Origin: DASSWG01 sp041689995
Lineage (GTDB): Bacteria > Bacteroidota > Bacteroidia > Flavobacteriales > Flavobacteriaceae
DNA length: 33,419 nucleotides
Assembly (NCBI GenBank): GCA_041689995.1
Contig: JBDNFD010000006.1
Span: forward strand, 1-33,419
Direction of reading: 5' to 3'
The notes under the pieces were generated by a model that had not been told where the DNA came from, did not search any database, and was given only the letters and a program-made list of their open reading frames with translations. The position numbers and the translations under genes are program-made. Shown in pieces: positions 21,235-30,500 of this stretch (its first letter is position 1; the number at the start of each line of letters is the position of its first letter).

Positions 21235-23697
21235 TTAAAATCTAACTGATAGTCCACCACCTGCACCATAACGATTATCGTAGCTTGCCATCAATGAAAA
21301 GTTCTTTGAGAGGAAATATTCTACTCCTGCATTCCAAGTAACTTCGTTTGCGAAATTATCTCCCACTGGAAGGTCATCCACCCAACCAAAATTGGCTTGA
21401 TATTCGTACATTCCGAAAATGGCTGTTCTTGGGAAGATTAGTACTTCACGGCTTAAGCTGATTTGGGGTCGCAATTTGCTATCTATGCGTACATCGAGAT
21501 TAAAGAGATATGGTGTTAAATAACGAACTCCAGCAATTGCTGTGGTTGTAATTTCGTTCAAACTGTCATCCATTTCGTTTTCAATGTTCACACCACCAAA
21601 AACCCTTAAATAATCGTGCAGATAACGTTCGTAGGTTACTTCGGTTTCAAGATTTTTGTTCCAGCCATATTCTGCGGAAACATTGAACTGGTTTCGAATA
21701 TTTGAAGCCACAAAATTAAAAGTCGTCATATGTGAAGCCGCATCTACCATTGACCAGGAATAATATTGGTCTGCTTCCTTAAGCAAGTTTTTAACTGGAT
21801 ATTTTTCCATTCGAGGGTCACGAGGGGTTTCATAGCTTACAATTCTCGCCATACCGCTCATCAAATGATAGAGAATGTGGCAATGAAAGAACCAATCGCC
21901 ATACTCGTTGCCATAAAATTCAATGGTAACTTCCTGCATCGGTGGCACATTAACGGTATGTTTCAAGGGCGAATATTCGCCGTTCTTGTTAATAACCCTA
22001 AAAAAGTGACCGTGCAAATGCATTGGGTGGTGCATCATCGTAAGGTTGTTCAATGTTATTCGCGTGACCTCCTTATGGTTGATTTTTATTTTATCGGTTT
22101 CTGAAAGTGGAACCCCATTCATACTCCAGATATAGCGTTGCATATTTCCTGTAAGGTTTAATAATATCTCCTTAACTGGAAGGCTTTTATCGTAGGAAGT
22201 TTTTTCAGGCGATTTTAGATAATCGTAATTGTATTCGGAAAACATATCCATTCCATCCATATCCATTTTTGAATTATCCTCCTTATTAATCATCATAGAA
22301 TCTTTGGACATTTTCATTTTTGAATGGTCCATTTTCATCCCCTTCATTTTTGAAGTTGAATCACTTTTTATATTCATATCGGAAGGGTTCATCTTTGTTT
22401 GCTCCATTTTTTTGTTCATCGTAGAATCTTTTGGCATTTTCATATTCATTTTTTCATCATCCATATTCATCCCTTTCATATCTCCCATTTTCATTCCGTC
22501 CATTCCTGCCCGTCCGGCAGGCGGGTGCATCCCGTATTCTTCCTTCATTTCAAAACGCTCATCTTTTTTGGGTTGGAATTTTAAAGCGTGGGCGCCCATT
22601 TTCATACCTGCCTGTCCGGCAGGCAGGTCCATTTTTGCCATTTGCTGCATCATCTTGATTTTATCGGGTTTAGCCACAACTTCCGCAGGAAGTATTTCGC
22701 CTTTTCCAATATACGCTGTGGTAGTTCCCGAACCGTCCTGTGCCATTGCCCTGAACTCAATCTTGCCATTTTGCGGTACAGTAACAATAAAATCGTAGGT
22801 TTCGGCAACGCCAATAAATGTTTTATTATGTAAAACTGGAACTACATCGTTTCCATCGGCAGAAACCAAGATTGGAGTTTTGCCACCGAATGTCATCCAA
22901 AATTGTGTAGATGCAGAACCATTGATGATTCGCAAACGCAACTTTTCGCCTGCTTTATATTCTGGATATTCCACAGATTCTTCACCGTTTATTAAAAATG
23001 CGGGATAATACACATCGGCTATATCTGCTCCTCCCATACGTTGCTTCCAAAAATTGAGCTGTGCGCCAAATGCACCACGCGCAATTACTTTATTTAAGGG
23101 CGTTGATGTGCCTTTTTTCATTTGGTACCATTCGTTTTTGCGCTTTAGGTTGCGCATTACGTTATGTGGTTTTTCATTGGTCCAATCGGAAAGCATCAAC
23201 ACCAAATCTTGATCATAATCTAAAGTTTTCTCTTTTGGGTTTATCAACAATGACCCGAAAACACCACTTTGCTCTTGCAGCATTGTATGTGAATGATACC
23301 AATAAGTACCAGATTGTTTTATGGGGAATTCATACTTGAAAGTTGTTCCGGGCTTTATAGGCGGTGTGGACAAATAGGGCACACCATCGTAAAAATTGGG
23401 CAATAAAATACCGTGCCAATGGACAGATGTTTCTACGCTCATTTCATTTTTTACATAAATAATCGCATATTCGCCTTCGGTAAATTCCAGGGTTGGACCT
23501 GGGATTGGACCGTTTACAGTCATTCCTTTTACTTCCTTTCCTGCTTTGTTGACCATTTCTTCCTTGATGGTTAAGGTGTATTCGTGAACAGGCAGATTTT
23601 CATTATTTCCTTCTTTGGACTGCTCATAAATATTTTGACCAACAACGGTTTGGCAACACAATAAAATAAGAAGTGATATATATTTTAAATTTTTCAT
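21235..23697 (-). CDS. Multicopper oxidase (CopA-like) with Met-rich insert and CopB-like C-terminal barrel
   Basis: An 820-residue secreted oxidase (signal ends CCQTVVGQ). Copper ligands are intact: HWHG (93-96), YHSH (134-137), MHHPMHLHGHFF, and HCHILYHLMSGM (from 605). It is thought to oxidise Cu(I) to Cu(II) outside the cytoplasm. Residues about 340-480 are extraordinarily rich in Met, Asp and Lys (DHSKMKMSKDSMM) and contain two copies of the palindromic insert (MDLPAGQAGM, MHPPAGRAGM). After the oxidase, residues 640-820 form alternating strands with AGVRYLTPYLFNLDVRIDSK, LSREVLIFPRTAIFGMYEYQ and a final aromatic strand ending F, which resembles CopB (outer-membrane copper protein B). 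A CopA-CopB fusion would tether the oxidase to the outer membrane (inference). Length well above the ~600-650 of ordinary CopA. Confidence 0.92.
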   Translation of the reverse strand: MKNLKYISLLILLCCQTVVGQNIYEQSKEGNNENLPVHEYTLTIKEEMVNKAGKEVKGMTVNGPIPGPTLEFTEGEYAIIYVKNEMSVETSVHWHGILLPNFYDGVPYLSTPPIKPGTTFKYEFPIKQSGTYWYHSHTMLQEQSGVFGSLLINPKEKTLDYDQDLVLMLSDWTNEKPHNVMRNLKRKNEWYQMKKGTSTPLNKVIARGAFGAQLNFWKQRMGGADIADVYYPAFLINGEESVEYPEYKAGEKLRLRIINGSASTQFWMTFGGKTPILVSADGNDVVPVLHNKTFIGVAETYDFIVTVPQNGKIEFRAMAQDGSGTTTAYIGKGEILPAEVVAKPDKIKMMQQMAKMDLPAGQAGMKMGAHALKFQPKKDERFEMKEEYGMHPPAGRAGMDGMKMGDMKGMNMDDEKMNMKMPKDSTMNKKMEQTKMNPSDMNIKSDSTSKMKGMKMDHSKMKMSKDSMMINKEDNSKMDMDGMDMFSEYNYDYLKSPEKTSYDKSLPVKEILLNLTGNMQRYIWSMNGVPLSETDKIKINHKEVTRITLNNLTMMHHPMHLHGHFFRVINKNGEYSPLKHTVNVPPMQEVTIEFYGNEYGDWFFHCHILYHLMSGMARIVSYETPRDPRMEKYPVKNLLKEADQYYSWSMVDAASHMTTFNFVASNIRNQFNVSAEYGWNKNLETEVTYERYLHDYLRVFGGVNIENEMDDSLNEITTTAIAGVRYLTPYLFNLDVRIDSKLRPQISLSREVLIFPRTAIFGMYEYQANFGWVDDLPVGDNFANEVTWNAGVEYFLSKNFSLMASYDNRYGAGGGLSVRF
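22501..22530 (-). repeat. 30-bp in-frame palindromic element (copy 3, diverged)
   Basis: Core CCTGCCCGTCCGGCAGGCGGG (22505-22525) encodes MHPPAGRAGM in the oxidase. More diverged from copies 1 and 2. Confidence 0.8.
22603..22632 (-). repeat. 30-bp in-frame palindromic element (copy 4)
   Basis: Core CCTGCCTGTCCGGCAGGCAGG (22607-22627) with perfect 8-bp arms encodes MDLPAGQAGM, about 25 codons before copy 3 in the same protein. Confidence 0.85.
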
Positions 23698-23732
23698 TTT
23701 TTCATTAAAGCTATAATAAAAAATTGAGCATC

Positions 23733-23782
23733 ATTGATAAATCGTTTAACTTAATAAATTTTATTTTTAACCGCTTATCAAT
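23733..23782. promoter_or_regulatory. Long imperfect inverted repeat upstream of the oxidase
   Basis: ATTGATAAATCGTTTAA pairs with TTAACCGCTTATCAAT (16-17 bp arms with a single mismatch/bulge region, 17-base spacer). It lies in the 168-base gap between the PII gene and the oxidase, about 35 bases before the oxidase start. A dimeric regulator could bind it; a candidate site for the AraC-like protein or another metal sensor. Confidence 0.4.
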
Positions 23783-23865
23783 GTACTTATAATAATGAAC
23801 ACGTTTAAACTTTTTCTATTTTACTTTCATTTTATTCTATTATTTTTTCTTTGATTTTAAACATT

Positions 23866-24192
23866 TTAAACAGGTTTTAAGGTTTTTACTTTTACGGCAA
23901 TTGAAACTTCCGAAGTGTATATAATTCCGTCCCCTGGATAACCTGTTTTACCGTTTTCATGAATGATTTGGATCGCTTTATTCACCTCCTCATCAGGAAT
24001 AACCATTTCTATCTTGGCTATTTTAGAATGTGAAAAAGGGTGTGAAAGTGTTGACCATTCTTTCCTGTTGTCTGAATAATGCCCCATTCCTTCCCCTTCA
24101 AAAACCGTCAGACAGCAAAAGCCTCCCTGCCTAAGTTTGTTAACTATGTCCGTGAGTCTTGATAGCCGTACAAATGCTTTTATTTCTTTCAT
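23866..24192 (-). CDS. PII-like regulatory protein linked to metal efflux
   Basis: A 108-residue PII-fold protein: MKEIKAFVRLSRLTDIVNKL, a T-loop region (residues 37-55, YSDNRKEWSTLSHPFSHSK), IEMVIPDEEVNKAIQIIH, and the C-loop signature TGYPGDGIIYTSEVSIAV. The GYPGDG replaces the GKIGDGKI of GlnB, and the T-loop Tyr site of classical PII is not obvious. A PII subgroup found next to heavy-metal efflux pumps is known; this gene follows cusB and belongs there. It may sense metal or nucleotide state and gate the pump, but no partner is shown. Confidence 0.88.
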   Translation of the reverse strand: MKEIKAFVRLSRLTDIVNKLRQGGFCCLTVFEGEGMGHYSDNRKEWSTLSHPFSHSKIAKIEMVIPDEEVNKAIQIIHENGKTGYPGDGIIYTSEVSIAVKVKTLKPV

Positions 24193-24228
24193 AATTTTAG
24201 TGGTTTTAAAGGGTCTTAATTATTAATT

Positions 24229-24356
24229 TTAAGGGTTAAAGAATTGATTAAGAACCGCTCCAACAACTATTAGCGCAACAATTCCCAAAAGCATTCTTTT
24301 TCCCCATATTTAAATTTTTGATCGGATTCAGATCCTGTTTCGCAACAATCCTTCAT
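24229..24356 (-). pseudogene. Frameshifted micro-membrane protein downstream of cusB
   Basis: The ATG at 24354-24356 makes an ATGA overlap with the CusB stop. It begins MKDCCETGSESDQKFK, then runs off frame after 28 codons (ending CFWELLR). In the next frame the sequence continues as WGKRMLLGIVALIVVGAVLN and QFFNP, a membrane helix. One missing A in the AAATTTAAA run (about 24308-24312) would restore one protein of about 42 residues. Either a broken gene or an assembly error; the coupled start and the conserved helix support a real gene in relatives. Confidence 0.6.
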
Positions 24357-26197
24357 TTTATGATAGATTTAATTTCCCCGCAATCGATCATGGCTTTACC
24401 GAGATAAGGGTTTTTAATTTCTTTTGAAAGGCTCAACCAAACTGCTCCTTTATTACCATCTGCCATTGGGCAAAAATCTTCATATACTTTTTGGTCAACT
24501 CCGAATAATTTTACCCCTTTTATTAAATGAGCCGATAAATGTTTGAAATGATTTCTTTGAACCGCGATATCTGAAGTTTTAGAAATGGAAGTTGCCGAGG
24601 TGTAAATCTCTTTGCTAATTAACATCCAGTGATTATGGACATCATTATCCTTCAACAGTTTCATATCCATCTTTGCCATTGCATTCACCAGTTCTTTAGC
24701 TGTTTTTTGAGCCACCTTGTGATCATCGTCAGCTAATGCATCTTTTAAAAGTATGTATTGCTCAAACACCTTTTTGAATTGATTTTTAAAGGCTGTTGGA
24801 ACATTAATTCTTTTCTGCATTTTGGTATGATCTGTGTCCTTTTTAATTTTAGAATTGTCCATATTTTTCATTTCCTCAGCGCTCATTTCCGTCTTAGAAC
24901 CTTTTTCGTTTTTATCGCCACCCATATCCATTCCTGCATGGCCTGTAACTACAGCTCCACCCTCAGGACTCATCATACTGGGTTTTCCCGCCAATTGCAC
25001 CGCCGCATCAATTGTAAAGGTTCCATTGGAAACAATTTCTTCCCCAATCTCCAATCCTTCTACTACGATATACGCATCCCCAAGGGCCGGTCCCAAAGTA
25101 ATCTGGCGCATTTTGAAACCTGAGTCTTCCTTCATATAAACCACCGATCGTTTCCCGGTCCACAATACCGCCGATTTTGGAATAACGATTTCCTTGGAAT
25201 CTACTTTTCCGATTTTATTTTTTACGATCCCAGAAACAAACATTTCGGGTTTTAACCGCCCGTCTTTATTACTTACCTCAACGCGAGCAGAAGCTACCCG
25301 GGTTTGGGAATTAATCAGCGGATCTATAAAACTTATTTTTCCTGTGAAGGTTTCTCCCGGCAACGAATTGACGGTATATTCAATTTCATTGCCTTCTTTG
25401 ACCCAGGCGAGTTCACTTTCATATAAATCGAATAGTACCCAAACTTTAGAAAGATCTGAAATCTCATAAATGGGCATCCCGCGTTCAACATAATCCCCAA
25501 GGTCCACCATTTTTTTTGTTACCACTCCATTTACATCGGCACGTATGGAAAATCGTTGAATGGGCTTTTTATTGGCGATTATTTGATCAATTTGCGACTG
25601 GCCGATTTTCCAGTTGCGCAACTTTTCCTGGGCAGCTTCAAACAATTCGGGCTGACTTTCTTTGATGCTCGCCGCTTGAAGCAATTCTTCTTGTGCAGTG
25701 ACCAATTCCGGAGAATAAACAGTTGCAAGGGTTTGTCCCCGTCCTACTTTTTCTCCTGTAAAATTGACAGTTATTTGCTCAATCCTTCCCGGAATGTGGG
25801 TAGATTGCGAATACGCGTGGCGTTCATCTACCTGCACCTTCCCATTCAACCGTATTTCTTTGGAAGCATCTCCTTTTCCAACTATTATAGTTTGAATATT
25901 GGCCAATTTTATAGCGTTTTCACTCATTTGATAAGCGTTAGGGTCATCAGTAACTTCTTCTGTATCTAGTGGAATTAAAGTCATGCCACATATAGGACAA
26001 CTACCCGGTTCATTCATCCTAATTTGCGGGTGCATCGAACATGTCCATATTTCCTCAATGGTAGCATCCGTATGATCGTGATTTTCTTCAAGGGTATCCT
26101 CTTGCTTTTCACCGCCTCCAAAGAGCAACCATCCCAATAAGATTCCAACTACCAGGATTCCTGCTGTTTTAAGTAATTTTTTATTTTTTGCTTTCAT
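24353..26197 (-). CDS. cusB: CusB-like periplasmic adaptor with metal-binding N-terminus and DUF3347 tail
   Basis: A 614-residue membrane-fusion protein. After an N-terminal helix and a His-rich linker, residues 50-78 form a heavy-metal-binding domain (WTCSMHPQIRMNEPGSCPIC, then GMTLIPL). The HlyD-like body follows: INGKVQVDERHAYSQST-like start, QTLATVYSPELVTAQEELLQ, a coiled region, FSIRADVNGVVTKKMVDLGD, WVLFDLYESELAW, and a barrel ending ALGDAYIVVEGLEIGEEIVS. A Met-rich linker leads to a C-terminal DUF3347 (about 460-614) with DFCPMADGNKGAVWLSLSKE. It should load copper or silver into the pump. It lies 8 bases after the TolC-type gene. Confidence 0.93.
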   Translation of the reverse strand: MKAKNKKLLKTAGILVVGILLGWLLFGGGEKQEDTLEENHDHTDATIEEIWTCSMHPQIRMNEPGSCPICGMTLIPLDTEEVTDDPNAYQMSENAIKLANIQTIIVGKGDASKEIRLNGKVQVDERHAYSQSTHIPGRIEQITVNFTGEKVGRGQTLATVYSPELVTAQEELLQAASIKESQPELFEAAQEKLRNWKIGQSQIDQIIANKKPIQRFSIRADVNGVVTKKMVDLGDYVERGMPIYEISDLSKVWVLFDLYESELAWVKEGNEIEYTVNSLPGETFTGKISFIDPLINSQTRVASARVEVSNKDGRLKPEMFVSGIVKNKIGKVDSKEIVIPKSAVLWTGKRSVVYMKEDSGFKMRQITLGPALGDAYIVVEGLEIGEEIVSNGTFTIDAAVQLAGKPSMMSPEGGAVVTGHAGMDMGGDKNEKGSKTEMSAEEMKNMDNSKIKKDTDHTKMQKRINVPTAFKNQFKKVFEQYILLKDALADDDHKVAQKTAKELVNAMAKMDMKLLKDNDVHNHWMLISKEIYTSATSISKTSDIAVQRNHFKHLSAHLIKGVKLFGVDQKVYEDFCPMADGNKGAVWLSLSKEIKNPYLGKAMIDCGEIKSIIK

Positions 26198-26205
26198 TAT
26201 TTCTC

Positions 26206-27486
26206 TTATTTAGAAATTAAATAATCCAATTTTGCATCAGCAGTAAAACCGTTTTTTATAGCTTCTACTTTTTGCGTTTGCAGCATTAATATATCTTGGT
26301 TCATCTGTAAAACCTCCTCAAAATCTATGATGGAATTACTGAATCCGGAAATAAGCAATTTGTTTGCCTGTCCAGAACTAACCAGTTGTTTTTCATATAA
26401 AGCGATTAGCTGCTCTGCTTTTTTAAGGTCGTAAAGCGTCATTTCATAAGCGCTTTGTAATTCGTTTTTTTGGGCTTCCTGTTGCTGTTCCATGCTGCTT
26501 GCCATAAACTCTGCTTCCTTTTTTGCAGCTCTGTATTTTTTTCTGAAAATCGGTAGGGTCACCGTGAGCATCGGCATAATTGCATCTTGTCCGTTCATTT
26601 CCGGATTGGCATCGGTGCGTTTTGAAATGATGGAATAATTTATTCCCAAACCAACCATCGGTAAACCCTCTTTTTGAGCCACAATTTGCTGCATTTCATA
26701 AGATTCTTTTTGCTTTTCCAAACCTGTAACACTAGGATGGTTTTCAAATAGATTTTTAGAATTCACTAAAATTTGATCATTCTTAAATATTAATGTATCC
26801 TGAATCTGAATGGCTATTTCCGGCTCCCGGTTCAGTATTAAATTAAACCTGGTTTCCAGAGGTTTTCTAATATCCTCAAGCAATTCAATTTCCGTAACTG
26901 CCGCTTCCCGCTGAATATCAACCTTGATAACATTTACCATTGGCGCATTTCCGCTTTTGAATCTGCTCAGGGACAATTCATGGTAGGAATCAAGAATTGT
27001 CAGGTTTTCGTCTTTAAGATGAATTGTTTCTTCAATCGCATACAATTCGGCATAAACCGATTTTATTTCGAAGAATAATTGGTTTCGAATATCCAGATAA
27101 TTCTGAAATTTAGCTTCCGCCATTAAAATCGAAGCATTTTCCTTTGCCTGAAGGGTTCCAAACCAGGGAAACATTTGCGTGAGCGAAAACCTGGCTTCCT
27201 GGGCTCCCACACGTGTTTCTATCATCTGTCCAAATGCACTCATAGTTAAAGTGGGATCCGGCAAACTGGATACCTGAGGCGCCCTTTGCATTGCTGCTTC
27301 AAACTGAGCATAGGACGATTTCAATTTCGGATTGTTTTCTGCCGCCGTTTTCAAATAGGCATCTAACGTTTGTGCAGAAACTTGATAATTACTTGTTCCG
27401 ATGAAGAAAAGCGCCAAGAAAAAGCCTCCAAACCCCCGAAGCGGGAATTTGAGCAGACTTTTAAATAATTTTATAGCTTTATACAT
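26206..27486 (-). CDS. TolC/CusC-type outer-membrane efflux protein
   Basis: A 426-residue protein of the OEP family, with a signal peptide (FFLALFFIGTSNYQVSAQ) and the usual helical repeats: LDAYLKTAAENNPKLKSSYA, QMFPWFGTLQAKENASILMA, and a second half with TVTLPIFRKKYRAAKKEAEF. It should form the outer-membrane channel of the CusCBA complex. Gene order cusA, this gene, cusB differs from the proteobacterial CBA order but is normal in this phylum. The leader shares ATCTAAAAATTAAA with the Met-rich lipoprotein genes. Confidence 0.93.
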   Translation of the reverse strand: MYKAIKLFKSLLKFPLRGFGGFFLALFFIGTSNYQVSAQTLDAYLKTAAENNPKLKSSYAQFEAAMQRAPQVSSLPDPTLTMSAFGQMIETRVGAQEARFSLTQMFPWFGTLQAKENASILMAEAKFQNYLDIRNQLFFEIKSVYAELYAIEETIHLKDENLTILDSYHELSLSRFKSGNAPMVNVIKVDIQREAAVTEIELLEDIRKPLETRFNLILNREPEIAIQIQDTLIFKNDQILVNSKNLFENHPSVTGLEKQKESYEMQQIVAQKEGLPMVGLGINYSIISKRTDANPEMNGQDAIMPMLTVTLPIFRKKYRAAKKEAEFMASSMEQQQEAQKNELQSAYEMTLYDLKKAEQLIALYEKQLVSSGQANKLLISGFSNSIIDFEEVLQMNQDILMLQTQKVEAIKNGFTADAKLDYLISK

Positions 27487-27514
27487 ATACTTTTAATTTT
27501 TAGATAATACCTTT

Positions 27515-30500
27515 TTATTGAACCTCATTGGGTTCTTCTCCTTCTGGGGGGAGGATTGGTTTCGAGGTTTTCTTCACTTCAGATTCCCTCCAAACGGCTT
27601 GCAACACCGGAACCACAAAAATGGTCATGATCTGAATGACCATTCCCCCAAAAATAGGGATTGCCATGGGTACCATAATATCGGATCCTTTTCCAGTTGA
27701 AGACAATACCGGCAGAAGTGCTATAATAGCCACCGCGGCAGTCATCATAGCCGGCCGCACTCTTTTTGATCCGGCTTCCATCACGGCATCCCGCACTGCT
27801 GGAACTGTTTTTGGGTTTCTTCTTTCAAAAACCTGGTGAATGTAAGTTCCCATCAAAACGCCGTCGTCTGTCGCAATTCCAAAAAGGGCAATAAAACCGA
27901 CCCAAACCGCCACACTCAAATTAATGGTATGTATTTGAAACAGATCCCGCATATTCTCTCCGGAAATTGTGAAATCCATAAACCAGGGCTGCCCGTATAA
28001 CCAAATCATAATAAATCCGCCGGCAAAGGCTACAAATACACCGGAAAAGTGGATGGTGGAAGCGATGATGGTTTTAAACTGGAAGTACAACAACAGGAAT
28101 ATTAAAACCAAACTGATTGGGATCACAATAGCCAATCTTTTTACCGCCCGCACCTGATTTTCATAATTTCCTGAAAATTTATAACTCACTCCGGCCGGGA
28201 CTATTAATGCTCCGGAATCAATTTTATCTTGAATGTGTTTTTGTGCATCGTTTACTACATTCACTTCTGCATTACCATCTCGTTTGTCAAACAGAACATA
28301 GCCCACTAAAAAAGTTTCTTCACTTTTTATCATTTGAGGTCCACGTACGTAATTTAATGCCGCCAATTCTCCTAAGGGAATTTGAGCCCCACTTTTGGTA
28401 GGTACGAGTATTTTTTTAATGCTTTCCGGATCATCGCGCAACTCCTGGGGATAACGCACCCTAACAGGAAAACGCTCCCTGCCTTCAACAGTATTGGTTA
28501 TTTCCATTCCGCCAATGGCCGTTTCCATGGTTTTTTGTACATCTTCAATGCTTAGACCATATCGCGCAATGGCATTTCTGTCAATATCTATTTCCAAGTA
28601 AGGTTTTCCCACGGTACGATCGGCAAAAACAGCTTCCGCTTTCACAGAGGGCACTTCTTTTAAAAGTCCTTCCAACTGCAATCCGAATTCCTGAATGGTT
28701 AATAGGTCAGGGCCAAAGACTTTTATACCCATTGGTGCCCGCATCCCTGTTTGCAACATCACCAAACGGGTTTCAATCGGTTGCAGTTTAGGGGCAGAGG
28801 TAACTCCGGGAATATGGGTGGCTTTTACAATTTCATCCCAAATATCATCCGGGTTTTTTATATGTTCCCGCCAGTTTCGGTAATAGTTTCCATCCTCATC
28901 TTCAATGAGGTTTTCTTTTGAAACTTTTTGATTTATAGTTTCCTCATTGTTTAAAGTATCACCTGATTTTAAGATAAAACGTTCTTCATCATCTACTTTA
29001 AATGCCAGTGGTTCTCCATCATGTGAAAGGATGTATTGGGGTTTGAAATTAATGATAGTTTCATACATAGAAATAGGAGCGGGATCCAGGGCACTTTCAA
29101 TTCTGCCCAATTTTCCAACGGCCATGTCTATTTCCGGAATATTTGTAATTGCAATATCCAGCTTTTGCAAAGTTTCTTTGGTTGCTTCAATTCCCGCATG
29201 GGGCATAGAAGTTGGCATCAGCAAAAAGCTCCCTTCATTTAAAGCGGGCATAAATTCTTTCCCAACTCCGGGAAAAGTATCTGATATTCCTGTCCAAACC
29301 GAAGTAGTTCTAATATCCCAGCCAACTTTGTCAAATCCATTGGCCGCAAAACCAAAGATTGTTGGGAAACCCAGCCAAACCATCATTCCGAATAAAATGG
29401 TTGTTAACGGCAGCAATAAGAATTTCCCTTTATTCACCAGGCACCAACTTAAAATAGGCTGGTAGAATTTGACCATACTCATTAAAATTAACAAAATACC
29501 ACCCAATAATACGATTACGAAAATATAGTTTGAAAACACTGAATTTTGATGTCCAAGGGGCAACCATTCCTCTGTAAGGAAAAACAAGGTTACCGAGACA
29601 ATAATAAACAAGGTAATTTGCGTGGAATACTTTCCTAAAAACTTTGGATTCCTGTCTTCTACCAATCTTAATATCCCAATAATCACCAATGCCAGAGGCA
29701 GCCAAAAGCTAAAGTAAATCGCTAAAAATAATCCCGCAACAATCAGAATGATATTCCATATTCGGACCATTTTTGCCTTTTGAATTCTGATATTAAATGC
29801 AAAGTAAGAAAGCATTGGCAGGATTAGAATTCCAATTAAGAACGAAGCTACAAGCGCGAAGGTTTTTGTAAAAGCCAATGGCCTGAATAATTTTCCTTCG
29901 GCATTTTCCATAAAAAATACAGGTAGGAAACTCACAATCGTGGTTAATAGTGCAGTGGTTACTGCAGGGAAAACTTCCATGGTGGCCTGATGAATTATCG
30001 CCAAAAGTCTGGCTCCTTTTGAATCCTTGTTTTCAGGCATTTCAAGATGCCTTATGGTGTTTTCAACAAAAATAATCCCCACATCAACCATCACTCCAAT
30101 AGCAATTGCAATTCCCGAAAGTGCCACCACGTTGGCATCTACCCCAAAATACCGCATAGCGATAAAGGTCATAAGTACACCTACCGGCAACAAACTTGAT
30201 ATTAAAAGAGAAGCCCTTAAGTTAAGTACCAACACTAGAATTACGATAATACTTATGAGGATTTCATGGGAAAGCGCATTTTCCAGCGTTCCAATAGTTT
30301 CGTGAATGAGTTCTGTCCTGTCGTAAAACGGAACGATGGTAACTTTGCTTACTGTACCATCGGCTAAAGTTTTTTGAGGCAGTCCAACAGAGATTTCTTT
30401 AATTCTTTCTTTGGTATTTTCAATGGCTTTCAACGGATTTGACCCGTAACGGGCCACGACCACGCCACCAACAACATCGGCACCTCCTTTGTCTAAAATT

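Noticed and set aside
29430..29705. A 91-codon minus-strand frame inside cusA
   Set aside because: It is out of frame within the long pump gene.
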